From positions 30,326 through 94,325 of the forward strand of contig CANTFK010000901.1 of assembly GCA_947646735.1 (NCBI GenBank): DNA of 64,000 nucleotides, given 5' to 3'. Position 1 is the stretch's first letter. Every line of letters begins with the position of its first letter. The notes beneath the pieces were generated by a model, which saw only the letters and a program-made list of their open reading frames with translations, searched no databases and was not told the DNA's origin. Position numbers and translations under genes: made by a program. This document shows, piece by piece, positions 31,289 through 42,587 of the stretch. The stretch comes from Peronospora farinosa. Taxonomy: Eukaryota > Oomycota > Peronosporomycetes > Peronosporales > Peronosporaceae.

Positions 31289-32700
31289 ATGCTGGGAAAA
31301 AAGGCCTTGGAGGGCATTGCCGCGTACAAGTACAAAGCGTAAATTGCTTGCTGTTTATTACTGAAGAAATTGATAGAAGAGAAGGGAGATGCATAGAGTA
31401 TTTTATGCTGACTTGTGCTGCTGCTCCAGGGGGTCGTACACGTACTTGGATAATGTGCTAAATCACTTTTGGACCTACTCGGTTCAATTTTTACCATTTT
31501 GGATGGCGCCCAATCTAGTCACGATGATAGGCGCGGGTGTTATGATGTTCACGACAGTGGTGCAACTCTACTACGCGCCGCATTTCTCCGAGATTTGTCC
31601 CACTTGGGTGCGCTGTTTTGTAACTACTGATTAACGAGATATAATTCTAACTGCTTACGCTTTGTCTCTGCAACGTCGTAGGTCTACATCTTATCAGCTT
31701 TGGGGCTATTCTTTTACCAGACGATGGACGCGCTGGATGGCAAACAAGCGCGTCGCACGGGCGCGTCGTCCCCGCTGGGACAACTTTTTGATCATGGTTG
31801 TGACGCCTTGTGTACGATCTTTAATGTCCTGAGTGCTGCTGCCACGTGTCAAGCCGGTGCTGGCTTGCGTGCGTACGTTGCGTTGTCGTCCGTATCCATC
31901 ACATTCTATCTGGCACAATGGGAGGAGTACCACACGGGCGTGATGAGCTGTGGTAATGGTTTCTTTGGCGTTACAGAAGGGCAGTTAACGTTGGTGGCAG
32001 TCCACTTGACTGCGGCGTTCTTTGGAGCCGGCTTTTGGACAACGGAGCTGGCAGTATTCTCCGTGACCATGACGGACGTACTGATTAGTTCACTCGTCGC
32101 AAGCAACGTCTTACTAGCGTACGGCAATATCTTTAATGTGTTGCGGGCGGCTCCAGACGCAATTCCATCTGATGAACTGGGCAACAAGCACATATCAAAA
32201 CCGATTGCTCTCGTCCAGTTGATCCCAATTGGTATTCTTTTGGCTTTGGGCTCCCTCTGGATTTGTGGTCCTGACGCGGAGAACTACGAACACTACCCTG
32301 TCTTGTTCTTGTTCCCTATTGGCATCGGCTACGTGTATTTCTCGGTACGTATCGTGTTATCAAGTGGTCTCTTTTTATATCGCTAATTTATTAATATTTT
32401 TGGGTGTTTTGGGTGTTTTGGGTGTAGACCCGAATGATCATGAGCCACATGTGCAAGATCCCGTTCACTCCTCAGCTGCGTGTAATTATCCCGTTCGGCT
32501 TTGTTATCTTCAACGCCTACGTGCGAATCTTCTCAAAGCCGGTTATCCCGACCATTGTGGCTTCATCACTGTATGTGGTATTCATCGTGCTCGTTTACCT
32601 GCACTTCGTCATTGGTGTGGTCAAGGATATTTGCAACTTTCTCAATATCTTCCTTTTTAAGATCAAGCCGGTGGTAACGAGCAACAAAAAAGTAGACTAA
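31289..32700 (+). CDS. Choline/ethanolaminephosphotransferase-like CDP-alcohol phosphotransferase
   Basis: It catalyses the last step of the Kennedy pathway: transfer of phosphocholine or phosphoethanolamine from the CDP-alcohol to diacylglycerol in the ER membrane. Four exons join in frame (31289-31338, 31430-31607, 31682-32344, 32428-32700) to give 387 residues, the usual eukaryotic length. The family signature DGx2ARx8Gx3Dx3D is complete at residues 95-117 (DG96, AR100, G109, D113, D117). The rest is mostly hydrophobic helices (about eight to ten). The start ATG follows an initiator element at 31233. The acceptor of the last intron is preceded by a TTTTGGGTG repeat rather than pyrimidines. 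Whether choline or ethanolamine is preferred cannot be told from sequence. It is in the same direction as the GTPase gene, whose stop is 177 bases upstream. Confidence 0.92.
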
Positions 32701-32840
32701 AGCCGAGTAAATTTCACAGCAGGTCATAGCGAACGCAGAGAAGGGAAGAGAACAAAAAATGGGGCAACAGCATTTAGATAAATCCACACAATACACGCGT
32801 GTTCGGTTTATCTCGCGCGGCGACCGCTTTTCGTTGCAGT

Positions 32841-35817
32841 CTAGAAATCCCAGTTCCAGTCATCCGTTTTTTCCTTGGTCGTAGAATCCAGCTTCATTGC
32901 ACCCAGAGGTTGATGCTTCACCTTGCTTTTTGCATGAGCTGCCTCTGCACGGCGTTCACGGACCGTCTTCCGCTCGGGAGACAATCCGGCAGGCGCAACT
33001 GGTGCTATTGTAGCGGTGGTCGAAAGTGAAGACTTGCTTAGTCCATTGCTATCCTTCTGGAAACCCGGGCTACGCCTGTTCGCCTTAAGTGTTAATACGT
33101 TCAAATCCAAGTCATCGTCAACACCCCATTTATCGTCTCCCCACTCAGTGTCAGCAGCATTCATTGCAAAGGTTGAGCTTGAAGGCGTCTTTTGTACTGC
33201 GAAAGAAGATTGATTCGTTCCCGGTTTACGAGACACGCTTAGCTTAACTGATGTTGTCGACAAAGACAACAACTCAGACAACGAAGATGCCGCTGGAGAC
33301 GATGATGATGTTGCCCCGTGGTTCACCGATAACGACGAGCCAATACCGGACCTTGTACGCTTAGGGCTCTCTAAGCCATCCAAGTCGGCATCATCGCCCC
33401 ATCCATTTCCAGCTGCAGTTTCATCCGCTGAAAATGCGTTAAAGCTGTTGAGCGTCGACGATGACGATGATGAAGCAGAAGAGCTAAGATCATTGTCTTG
33501 GATCTTTATACCCGAGAGGAAAGATGAACGCAACGACGAAGTTCCAATTGATGCCCCTAATGTAGACCGTGCAGACAACGATCCATCACATCCCACCAGC
33601 TTATCAACGTTTGACGCAACAGCCGAGGAGGCCCAAGCTGTCAGAGAAGATACATATCCACTCGAGCTACAAACACCATTAGAAGATGAAGAAGTAGTTC
33701 CACATGCGACAGCGTCGCCAACGTGGTCGCTTTCGCCTAAGATGCGCTTCGCTTCATGTTCCTTTGCGTCAGGCTCCTCCCGAGTTTTCATGTGAGCAGC
33801 TTCATCCATTATTTTCTTCATAAAACTGTCAAGCGAGATCTTTGCTTGATCTCGGACAGTGGTCGAAACGTCAAGAAGAAGAGGTGAAATCGCTGGGACA
33901 ATGCTACTCGCCATGCTTTGCGGTGTAAAGTATACCTACAATTTACGGAATTAGTTTAAAAGTAGAACATGAGCCCTGTTTGACCTAGCTATCAATGCTA
34001 GATAACTTACTTGGCACGCAGTTATTGAGCGAAGTCCAGCAAGACGTGCATGAGGAAAGGAATCTCGTAGCGCCTTCGCAAACGCTGGAAACAGCACCTT
34101 TGGTCTTGTCGTATCATTCAATTTGCTGGCAATTTTTCCTAAACAGATCGTGGTGTTTGTTCGGATAGCTGGCTCCGGATCGGACTGCATTTTCATTGCA
34201 ATAGTTAGGGTTCAAATAGTAATAAAACCACTGTATTGTGTCTCATCTGACGCACCTGAAGTTTCGCAAAATACTTCATGACACGGTTGTTAAGATTGCT
34301 TTCTGACAACTTATCTGCGATGTGTAACATTGACTTGACAGTAAGCTCGCGCAACACCGGAGCCGCGTCTGAAAATCCACTACACAAGTTGTCGAACACA
34401 ACCAAACTGTTTACAAGCTTTTCGTCAAAGTGGACCGCAAACTTTTCCATCATTTGCAATAGCTGCACGCGGACAGCACGGTCATTGCAACTAAACAGCT
34501 TGATAATAATCGGAAGCACCTCGGCCTTAAATTCTTCGGCAGACAAAGAGCTGCCAATCTGCACCATAGCTGGAAGCATGTGACTAGCCGACGGGTCCAG
34601 TTTTACAAGTCCATTCTTGGCACCAGGTGCTGCACCAAACTCGACAACCTGTTTCAAAGCTGGTAATATCTTGTGCACACCAAAGCAGCGCGGCAGCGTT
34701 TCTAAGTTAGCACATAGCTCTTTGTAAAAGGCTGCCTTCTCATCCGATTCCTTGACAGCGAGATTCTCCAAAAAATCCATCCGTTTGATAAACGCCGTAT
34801 CAAAGTAGCTGCAATTTAACATCTTTCGTGGACTTGGTCGGCGAGCAGCCTTATCGTCGATAGCTTTGCGATATTGAGTCCGAATGGTCGGTGGAATATT
34901 AGCGGCCGACGAAACGTCGCTGGATCGAAAGTGACCATCATTGAAAACGTAATACATGAGGCAAGCAAATGCCCAGATGTCTATGCCATAGGGCGGTCCC
35001 GTTGCCACCGCCTTCCAGTCACAGCGTTGGCATTCTATATATATTAATACAGTCACGACCACATCACCATAATTACACTGCACCAATGCAAAAACTGTTC
35101 CACACACCTGGTGACTTGTAGCTAGTATCTGCATACTGTTGGAAAGCTGTGTACATGTACGATGGGCCATCGCTCGTGATCTCGGCTGTCAGCTCAAAGC
35201 CACCCAGTTTCCAGTCCCCGCCCTACTCATTCAGCCAAAAATCCACGATTAGTACCATTGCTACTACTACATGCCCATTATCAACCGATTGCTACCTTAG
35301 TGACAAAGATACTCTGCGGCGCGAGGCGACCGTGAATAAGTTTGCAGTCGACATTAACGAACTGCAACGCCATTAGAATGCTGCGCAGGCCCCAGGAAAC
35401 GCACATAGAAAACTCGCTGCTGTGCACTCCATACTCCATACGAAGTGTCATGAGGAAATCGGCCAGCGGCATGACGTGCTCCGTGACGATGATCACGGGA
35501 CCGTTATTAGGCACTTCTGTTCCGTCCAGATAAGCAAGAATATTAGGGTGACGCAGTGTCTTTATACGACGCAGAGCGTTCTGCGTAAGCTGCCCCGATG
35601 GATTCCGAGACTTGAAGATGGACACGGCATGGCTCGGGTCCTGTTTGCTCTTGCCCGAGTGCAGCACAAAGTCCGACAGCCCCTCAAACACGACACTCTC
35701 ACCAGCTGCGCCGCTGGCCGCCACATTTCCGTCCATTGACGGCGTATCAATCGAGAAGGGCAGACCTCCCGTGGCATTAGAGCCAACCAGGCCCCCAAGC
35801 GTCTTTAAAAAGTTCAT
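32841..35817 (-). CDS. SCYL1: SCY1-like pseudokinase (SCYL1 type) with HEAT repeats
   Basis: SCYL1-type proteins are catalytically dead kinases that act as scaffolds in Golgi-ER traffic and tRNA export. Five exons on the minus strand (35817-35296, 35222-35108, 35034-34256, 34184-34011, 33935-32841) join in frame to about 894 residues. The start MNFLKTLGG at 35817 is preferred over an upstream in-frame ATG because the family begins this way. The kinase fold runs to about residue 290. The catalytic loop reads HGRLAPQSIF at 162-171 (no HRD Asp), and the DFG position reads LGGFE near 180-184. Phosphotransfer is therefore not expected. HEAT-type helices follow to about residue 590 (TNTTICLGKIA, ALRDSFPHARLAGL). 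The tail is long, Ser/Asp-rich and low complexity, ends in WNWDF and contains two WGDD motifs. The gene is convergent with the phosphotransferase gene (140 bp apart). Confidence 0.92.
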
Positions 35818-35941
35818 ATTTGCGCCGTCCACTTCGCCTTCTCGTTCCAGCACCCCTAATAGCGAGAGAGATAAATTAATACCCCAACGTTCAGTGATTG
35901 GTCAGAAAGATTATATTTTTTCATATTAATTAATGACAAGA

Positions 35942-38393
35942 CTACATCTCAATGAAGGATTGGACTGCGTTGATCAGATCGGCCTTCCGTCCAACAGCTA
36001 CGAGGCCATGAGCTTGTAAGAATGCCTTTAGCTGAGCCACAGTCTTCTTTTGAATTGCGTGAGAGTTGACCAGCGCAGCCCACTCCTTTCTGTCAAATGT
36101 TTCCTTCGCCTCCAATTCGCCCAAACCACCTTTCATTGACTTTTTTATGGTCGCCTTGCGCCCTCCCGGAGCCGATAACTGCGGCAATTAATTGTCCGAA
36201 CAATCGAGCTAATAAGTGTGTGATACAAATTAGACAAGCACCTGTTAGAGTACTGACCTTGCGTTTCGTTTTCGTTGACGCGTCAAGTAACTCGCCACCG
36301 CATACTTCTCGGAAGTCAGCAATTGCACCCTAACAGACAAAATCAGTAAGCCTGATGCACAGCCAACAGATCTAGCTTCCTTTGCCTCACCTTTACTTCA
36401 TCTTGGTCAAAGCCCTCAGCATCGGGAAGAGTGGTGTCTTTCTTTTCGTCAAATTCCAGTTCTTCCTCGTCGAGCGCTAGAGCTTGAATTGCAGCGTAAT
36501 GCTTTTGCAGATCTGTTTTAGCAAACCAATTTCAGCTCATCACCCACTACCAAACAACACAATGTGCGTAAAATGCACCTGGGTTCTCGAAACTCGGAGC
36601 TTCTGTCAGCTTCAACTTCGCGATCAAGTGCTTCGCTGCGTCAATTTTCTCCTGGGCGACTGCAACAAATACGCAGTGAGCACCAGTGATAAGCACAAAG
36701 CATGATACGTCAGACATACTATTTCCAACGGTCTCGACCGAAACGTCACGAATATCATCCAAATACGGCAAAAAAATGACATTGAACCCTGAAGGCTGCA
36801 CCTGACCCATCTCGTCGTTAGCTTCTTCCTGAGGAACCAATGCCACAAGTCGAGGCTCGCTTGTTTTTCGTGCGATTAACCTCGCCAAGGCAAACATTTG
36901 CTTTCTCAACATCGAGTTGAGAATGGCCATGAAGGCGGTAGAGCTACCTTCGATGTAGCCGTCCGAAGGATACACAAAATATGGTGAGCGAATGTTTTCG
37001 TTCCAATTGAGAGCGCTCACCGGCTTAAAGCAGATTAGCTGAAGCCCTGGAGCGTCATAATGTTTGATTTCTATCAGGTCGTCCCGTGTAAAATACACAC
37101 GCTTCCCACCGAAATCAATGTACTTTTTGATCTGGTCGGGAGTAAGGTATGCCCCTGTATCTTCGCACAGCCATTTTGTCTCAACTTTTAGCGGGGTATT
37201 TGTGCTCGCGTCAAGAGCCACCGGCGTATTTTTGCGCTGAACAATTACTAGCGCGTACAGCTCTACACCAATTGACACACCTTTTGTGATATGTAGAGGA
37301 ATTGTTGTCAGGCGGCGCTTGCGAAAGCGTTTGCGCAGTGACCCATCCATTAAATCATCAAGTGAACCCACAGGAAAAGCAGGTTGGAAGTATGCTTCGT
37401 TTTCAATCGCTTCTTCATCGAAATCAGCCGAGAGGTCTTTAAAGCTGCATCCATAGAACTTTGCCAGTTCGAACCTTTTCTTTCCAGGCGGAGTAATATA
37501 GAAGAAATTTAACGTGCGTTTTAGTTCGGTGTGGTTCTGTTGTTAGACAAACTATTAATCAATGCTGTGCCACGCAAGACCAATTTTTACGAAGGCAGGA
37601 AAAAGGTTACCTGGACTTGCTTCTGAATCCGATCTACTTCTTCTGTGTCTGGAGCCTGTGAGCTGTCATCATTTGTAAATATCCAGATGCGCTGTGAATC
37701 CTTTTTTTTCAAACTAGAATGAGAACAATGTAGAGGTGAGATAGAGATTATTATCTTTGCCGTAACAACACTATTAGCTTCACTGCATACTTTGCGTTGG
37801 AAAACGAGATCCCACATTGCCACAAAGCGTTACTAAAGGAAAAATTCTCCGAGTTCTCCATGGATCCAAAAGCCGACTGCACGTCAGACTCCAGCAAAGC
37901 CTACAAAATATTATGCACAGGAAAAGAATGAAATCGGACTCCTCGCATTATAAAGATGACAAAAAGTAGACGAACGTGAAGTTCCTTGATCCTTTGCGCT
38001 GACGGATACCCCAGCGGTTGAAATTCGTAGACTTGCTCTAGTGTACCTGCTTCTCCACGTTTGTTCTAAGCTCTAGCAGTCAGTTAAAAAGCTAAAGTGA
38101 GATTAATCAGCTCCAAATTACAAACTAACCGTCCCAAAGAAGATGAGGCTTAGCAATGAATTATCGCTTGCAACTACTTTCGACTTAAGAAGCTTTATCA
38201 TCAGTTCCACGACAGCATGAAACCATGTGGAAGGAGCATCTACAGCCGCGTGGGGGTACGACGAAAACATGGCCTTGCGTACATCCAGTAAAACAATCAG
38301 TGCGTCTTTACCAGTCGTAGCCATCTCCCATTCCTCTTCCTCCCCTAGCCGCTGCTCACTCGCCGCCGCATTCTGACTCCCCCACGCGTCCAT
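35942..38393 (-). CDS. KU70: Ku70 DNA end-binding protein
   Basis: Ku70 pairs with Ku80 to ring broken DNA ends and start non-homologous end joining. Eight exons were read on the minus strand: 38393-38130, 38065-37976, 37900-37791, 37713-37611, 37536-36579, 36512-36391, 36329-36258 and 36178-35942. They join in frame to 651 residues, close to the usual Ku70 length. The N-terminus (ALIVLLDVRKAMF) is the von Willebrand A-like domain. The middle (about 250-560) is the Ku beta-barrel, with RRLTTIPLHI, TKWLCEDTGAYLTPDQIKK and GLQLICFKP. The C-terminus (VAQLKAFLQAHGLVAVGRKADLI split over two helices) is a SAP DNA-binding domain, which distinguishes Ku70 from Ku80. The gene lies 124 bases upstream of the SCYL start, in the same direction. 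Confidence 0.93.
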
Positions 38394-40282
38394 TTCGCCG
38401 AATGACTTGATTTGATAATGGGTCTTATAAAAGGACTTACAGTTAACACACTACCAACAAGCACTACCGGTATTTTAATACAGTATAACCAGCTTATGAT
38501 TGTCAAGTCTCTTGCTTAGCGCGTAGCATCATGGGCACGAACTCGTGCGACTAAAAGTTGCGCTCGAATCTGCGGTCTGCGAGTATTATGCACCTCAGAT
38601 AGACCCGAGAAAGGCGGTGTCAAGGCGGGTAATGCCTAAAGCTTTGGGAACAGTGAATTAAGCGAATGGCGGCATAACTTTTAGCCTGGAGCGATACATC
38701 TGCCCGCACAACTTGTTGGCCGTGTCCGTGCAGGTCTTCATTTAGAACTCATTTAGCTTCTTCTATTCAAAAGTTTGATATTCTGCTGCACGTGAAGCAA
38801 TCCCTCCTTGTCTTTGTCAATCTCATCTATATCTTAAAGTTTAATTTCCACCGAGCTACTACATCGAAGGCCTCCCTGTGAGTAACAGACCGTCTATTTC
38901 AACACTAGGAATTGGTAAGATGTCTGGAGTGTTTCTATCAAAGCTTCATCATTCTTCTCTTGCTAGCTCAATCTCCTGGCTCGAGACGTTGGGCGTCACG
39001 GGAAACACTCCGCAAAGGGCACGTGGAATCGGTTATCCAGCCCAAAGTGTAGACAGTGGCTCTATGATCGCGACAAGCACCGGGCACCACTCAATCGGCC
39101 GCTAATGCTCCTGGACGGGACCGATCAATTTACGTTCTTGGCAAGTTTGCTTCGTGGAACTGAACTTTGCGCTCGGGGATCGCATCGGCGGCTTGAAGGC
39201 TGACGTAGAATAGCAGGGATTATGAAGGGGTAAATAAAGTCATTAGCGCGGGCGTTGTTTCTCTCATTCCGAAGGGACATGAACGGTGCTCCTCTTACGG
39301 TCACAAGCTGCGCTTACCCCCATAGCGCACGCAGCAGAGGGAAAATCCCCGTTGTAGAGACTTCCCGCCAAGGTCAAAGGGGGCCGGTTTGGATGACTCA
39401 ATGAAAGTCTTCGTCTTTTAGCCGTTGTTGCTCGAAGGCGCGAATTGGGAAGTGATCGAAGACCTCCCTGTAGAAGTGCCCGCGGTCTCTCAGTTTGCTC
39501 CTTTTTGGCTCGGATATACGCCATTCAGAACTCGCGATACAAACATGTCATCCGCATGCTATAGTCATAGTATTAGCACTTTTTCATTTGAACTTTCGAG
39601 CAACAACGTCCAAGAGATAAAGACCTTACAAAAACCGGGTGACCGGCCCTCTTTTCCTGGACGGAAAGTCCTCCAAAAGTGGAGCCCAGGTAATAGAGGG
39701 GAAGCCTTCTTTCTGCTGCGTTTGCTGCGGGAGGGCAGCGCAGCGTGCGAACCGCAAGGGAGCAACAATCCACAACCTTGGGGTGAGGGGCACGACATCC
39801 GAGAACGTCACCCGCATCTAGTATCCTGCTATTCTACGTCCGTTTTCTCGTCGATGGTCCGTTTGCCGAGCGCAAATCCCGGTCCCACGAAACAAACTTG
39901 CTAAGAACGTGAGGCGATCGGCCCACTAAGATGCGTCAGCGGTCAGTCGGAGATGATCGGAGTGGTAACCGGTGCTTGCCGTGACACTTTAGGATGAATC
40001 ACCGATTACACATGCCCTTCGCGGAGTGTCCCCCGTGAAGCGCGACGTCTTGGACCAGCAGACTAAGCCAGCGAGGAGGAGAACGATGTAGTCTTGTTAG
40101 AAGCATATTGAAATCGAAGAAAGTCAATCATAAACACTTAATCGACGTACTCACTGGTACCAAGGTTTTTCGAGTGGTAATAGTGAGGGCAGTGTGTACC
40201 ACATATGAATGCATTATGAATCAAAGTCTGCAAATCCAAATAAGGTCTTGGATTTCTCTCCCCTTTTGTAGAACTGATAGAA
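38394..40282. other. Long spacer without a supported gene
   Basis: About 1.9 kb between Ku70 and the oligopeptidase. Short frames occur (for example 39425-39904, 159 residues), but none has family features. From about 38880 to 40085 the base composition and word use differ from both flanks: GC-richer, with no A/T runs. The block matches no other part of the window. Confidence 0.5.
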
Positions 40283-42514
40283 ATGAGTCGTTTGAGCGTG
40301 AATTTGACTGTTGGCGTCGGCACGGCCGCAGTGCTATACATGGTTCGGCTCCGCCGTGCGGCATACTCGAACCTGGCTGATCGTGTGCACCCACCTGTTC
40401 TAAAGAAGCGGTCCAAGATGGTTCCGTTTGGTGCGATCGCCGGTCAAAATCGTGGCTCGAATCCCATGAAGCCCATCCTGTACCTGGAGGACCCGTACTT
40501 CTACGTTCGGGATGACTCTCGCAAGAACGAGGAGGTGCTGCAACATTTGCGCAAAGAGAACGAGTATACGGATCTCAAAACGAAACATCTTGCGAATGTG
40601 CGTGCCAATATATACGATGAGCTGCTGTCACACGTACAGGAGACGGACGAGGATTATCCATACCCACACGGCCCCTATCTGTATTATAGCCGAACAGTCA
40701 AGGGAAGCAGCTATGCTTACCACTGTCGCAAGTCTAAAACTGAGAACGCTCCGGAGGAGGTATTACTGAATGAAAATGAGATTGCCAAGGGCCATCATCA
40801 CTGTGAGGTTGCCAGTGTCTCTCCCAGTCCAGATCATCGCTATCTGTCCTATATGGTGGACTTTAGTGGCTATGAAACTTACATTGGCTACGTAAAGGAT
40901 CTTCAGACGGGGGAGTTGCTGTCTGACCGTATCGAAAATATTTCTAGTCTGCAATGGGGACAGAACGCCTCTGTGCTTTACTATGCTACGCAGAACGATG
41001 CCCACCGCCAGGACAAGCTTTGGCGCCATGTCATGGGAAGCTTAGATGCAAACGAGCTACTATATACAGAAGACGATGAAATTTATAGCGCCTACTTCCA
41101 GAAATCTCGCAGTGGAAAATACATGTTTTTGGTTTCCTCTAGCAGCGAAACCAGCGAGGTTTCTTTCATTGACTTAGACTACCCGTCAAAGCCGCCACAA
41201 CTGATTGCTAAGCGACAAAAGGGGTTAATCTATGAAGTGGATCATTTTGGTGACAACTTTTACATCGTCACCAACAAGGACAAGGCCACAAACTTCAAGT
41301 TGATGAGAGCACCCGTGACGTCACCATCGCCTGAACACTGGGTAGACGTGTTTCCGTACGATGAAAGCGTTAAGGTTGACGGTATTGACTGTTTTAAGGA
41401 CTTTATGGTCATGTTCGGTCGCCAGGGCGGCTATTCCCAGCTCTGGATCATTGTTCCCGAGATGGGCAATAAGCTTTCTCGCCGCCATATCACTTTTCAG
41501 GAGTCAAGCTACACTGTTTCCAGCTCTATCAATCGGGACTTCGACACGGATAAGTATCGATATAATTACTCATCAATGACCACCCCGTGGACAACATTTG
41601 ATTATGACATCAACACCCATCAGTCCAAGCTGTTAAAAGAAAAGACTGTGCCCAACTATGACCGTTCTCTTTATAAAACTGAGCGCGTGGAAGCTGAAGC
41701 AAGTGATGGCACCATGGTACCCATCTCGCTTGTGTACCGTTCCGACATGCGCTCGCGAGACCGCCAGCCGCTGCATTTGTATGGTTATGGCTCGTATGAA
41801 ATTTCAATTGACCCGAGCTTTGTCTCCTCTATCTTGCCCCTTCTGGACCGAGGTGTTATATACGCAATTGCACATATCCGAGGTGGCGGGGAAATGGGGC
41901 GAACGTGGTACGAGGACGCAAAGTACAAAACGAAAATCAACACCTTCGCAGATTTCATCTGCTGCGCTGAGCATTTGATCAATACTGGGTACACAAGTTC
42001 AAGCAAGATGACGTGTGAAGGCCGAAGCGCTGGCGGGCTACTTATGGGCGCAGTTTTGAATATGCGCCCAGACCTTTTCACGGCTGCCATCGCTGGGGTG
42101 CCCTTTGTGGATGTGATGAATACCATGAGCGACGCCTCCATTCCGCTGACGACTGGAGAATGGGAAGAATGGGGAAACCCGAACGAGAGAGCTTACTTTG
42201 AGTACATGCTCAGTTACTCGCCATACGAAAATGTAAAGAAGCAAGCGTACCCGAACATTTTGGTGACGAGTGGATTGTTCGATCCACGTGTGGCGTACTG
42301 GGAGCCCACCAAGTGGGTCGCTAGGCTACGTGACATGAAGAGTGACCAGAACGATGTGTTGCTGAAGATGGATTTGTCATCGGGTCACTTTAGCGCAAGT
42401 GATCGGTACCACTACCTGAAGGAGAAGGCTTTCGATCTGGCGTACCTGTTGGACCAGATGAAGGCAATTAGGGAAGATGACAAGAAGACACCTAAAGCTA
42501 CTGCGAACGAGTAG
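40283..42514 (+). CDS. Oligopeptidase B-like S9A serine peptidase with N-terminal anchor or targeting segment
   Basis: S9A oligopeptidases cut short peptides; the B type cuts after basic residues. An intronless frame of 743 residues. The catalytic triad is clear: Ser582 in EGRSAGGLLMG, Asp667 in GLFDPRV and His702 in SSGHFSASD. EGRSAGG (rather than GGSNGG) is the oligopeptidase B form. Residues about 70-440 are the seven-bladed propeller that gates the active site; YPYPHGPYLYYSR is typical of its start. Residues 1-34 are hydrophobic, then Arg-rich (MSRLSVNLTVGVG, then RLRRAAYS), suggesting a mitochondrial targeting sequence or a membrane anchor not present in bacterial homologues. The ATG at 40283 is the first in frame. 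The substrate preference is inferred from the family only. Confidence 0.93.
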   Translation: MSRLSVNLTVGVGTAAVLYMVRLRRAAYSNLADRVHPPVLKKRSKMVPFGAIAGQNRGSNPMKPILYLEDPYFYVRDDSRKNEEVLQHLRKENEYTDLKTKHLANVRANIYDELLSHVQETDEDYPYPHGPYLYYSRTVKGSSYAYHCRKSKTENAPEEVLLNENEIAKGHHHCEVASVSPSPDHRYLSYMVDFSGYETYIGYVKDLQTGELLSDRIENISSLQWGQNASVLYYATQNDAHRQDKLWRHVMGSLDANELLYTEDDEIYSAYFQKSRSGKYMFLVSSSSETSEVSFIDLDYPSKPPQLIAKRQKGLIYEVDHFGDNFYIVTNKDKATNFKLMRAPVTSPSPEHWVDVFPYDESVKVDGIDCFKDFMVMFGRQGGYSQLWIIVPEMGNKLSRRHITFQESSYTVSSSINRDFDTDKYRYNYSSMTTPWTTFDYDINTHQSKLLKEKTVPNYDRSLYKTERVEAEASDGTMVPISLVYRSDMRSRDRQPLHLYGYGSYEISIDPSFVSSILPLLDRGVIYAIAHIRGGGEMGRTWYEDAKYKTKINTFADFICCAEHLINTGYTSSSKMTCEGRSAGGLLMGAVLNMRPDLFTAAIAGVPFVDVMNTMSDASIPLTTGEWEEWGNPNERAYFEYMLSYSPYENVKKQAYPNILVTSGLFDPRVAYWEPTKWVARLRDMKSDQNDVLLKMDLSSGHFSASDRYHYLKEKAFDLAYLLDQMKAIREDDKKTPKATANE

Positions 42515-42587
42515 GACGTGACACGAGCCAAAGCTAATTTTGACTTTAAGATGTTAGCTTTGTACCATAACGAACACATTGTGTTGC

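Noticed and set aside
33448..33795. Plus-strand 115-residue acidic frame
   Set aside because: Antisense of the Ser/Asp-rich SCYL tail.
39425..39904. 159-residue frame in the Ku70-peptidase spacer
   Set aside because: No recognisable domain; several overlapping frames of similar length exist in this GC-richer block.
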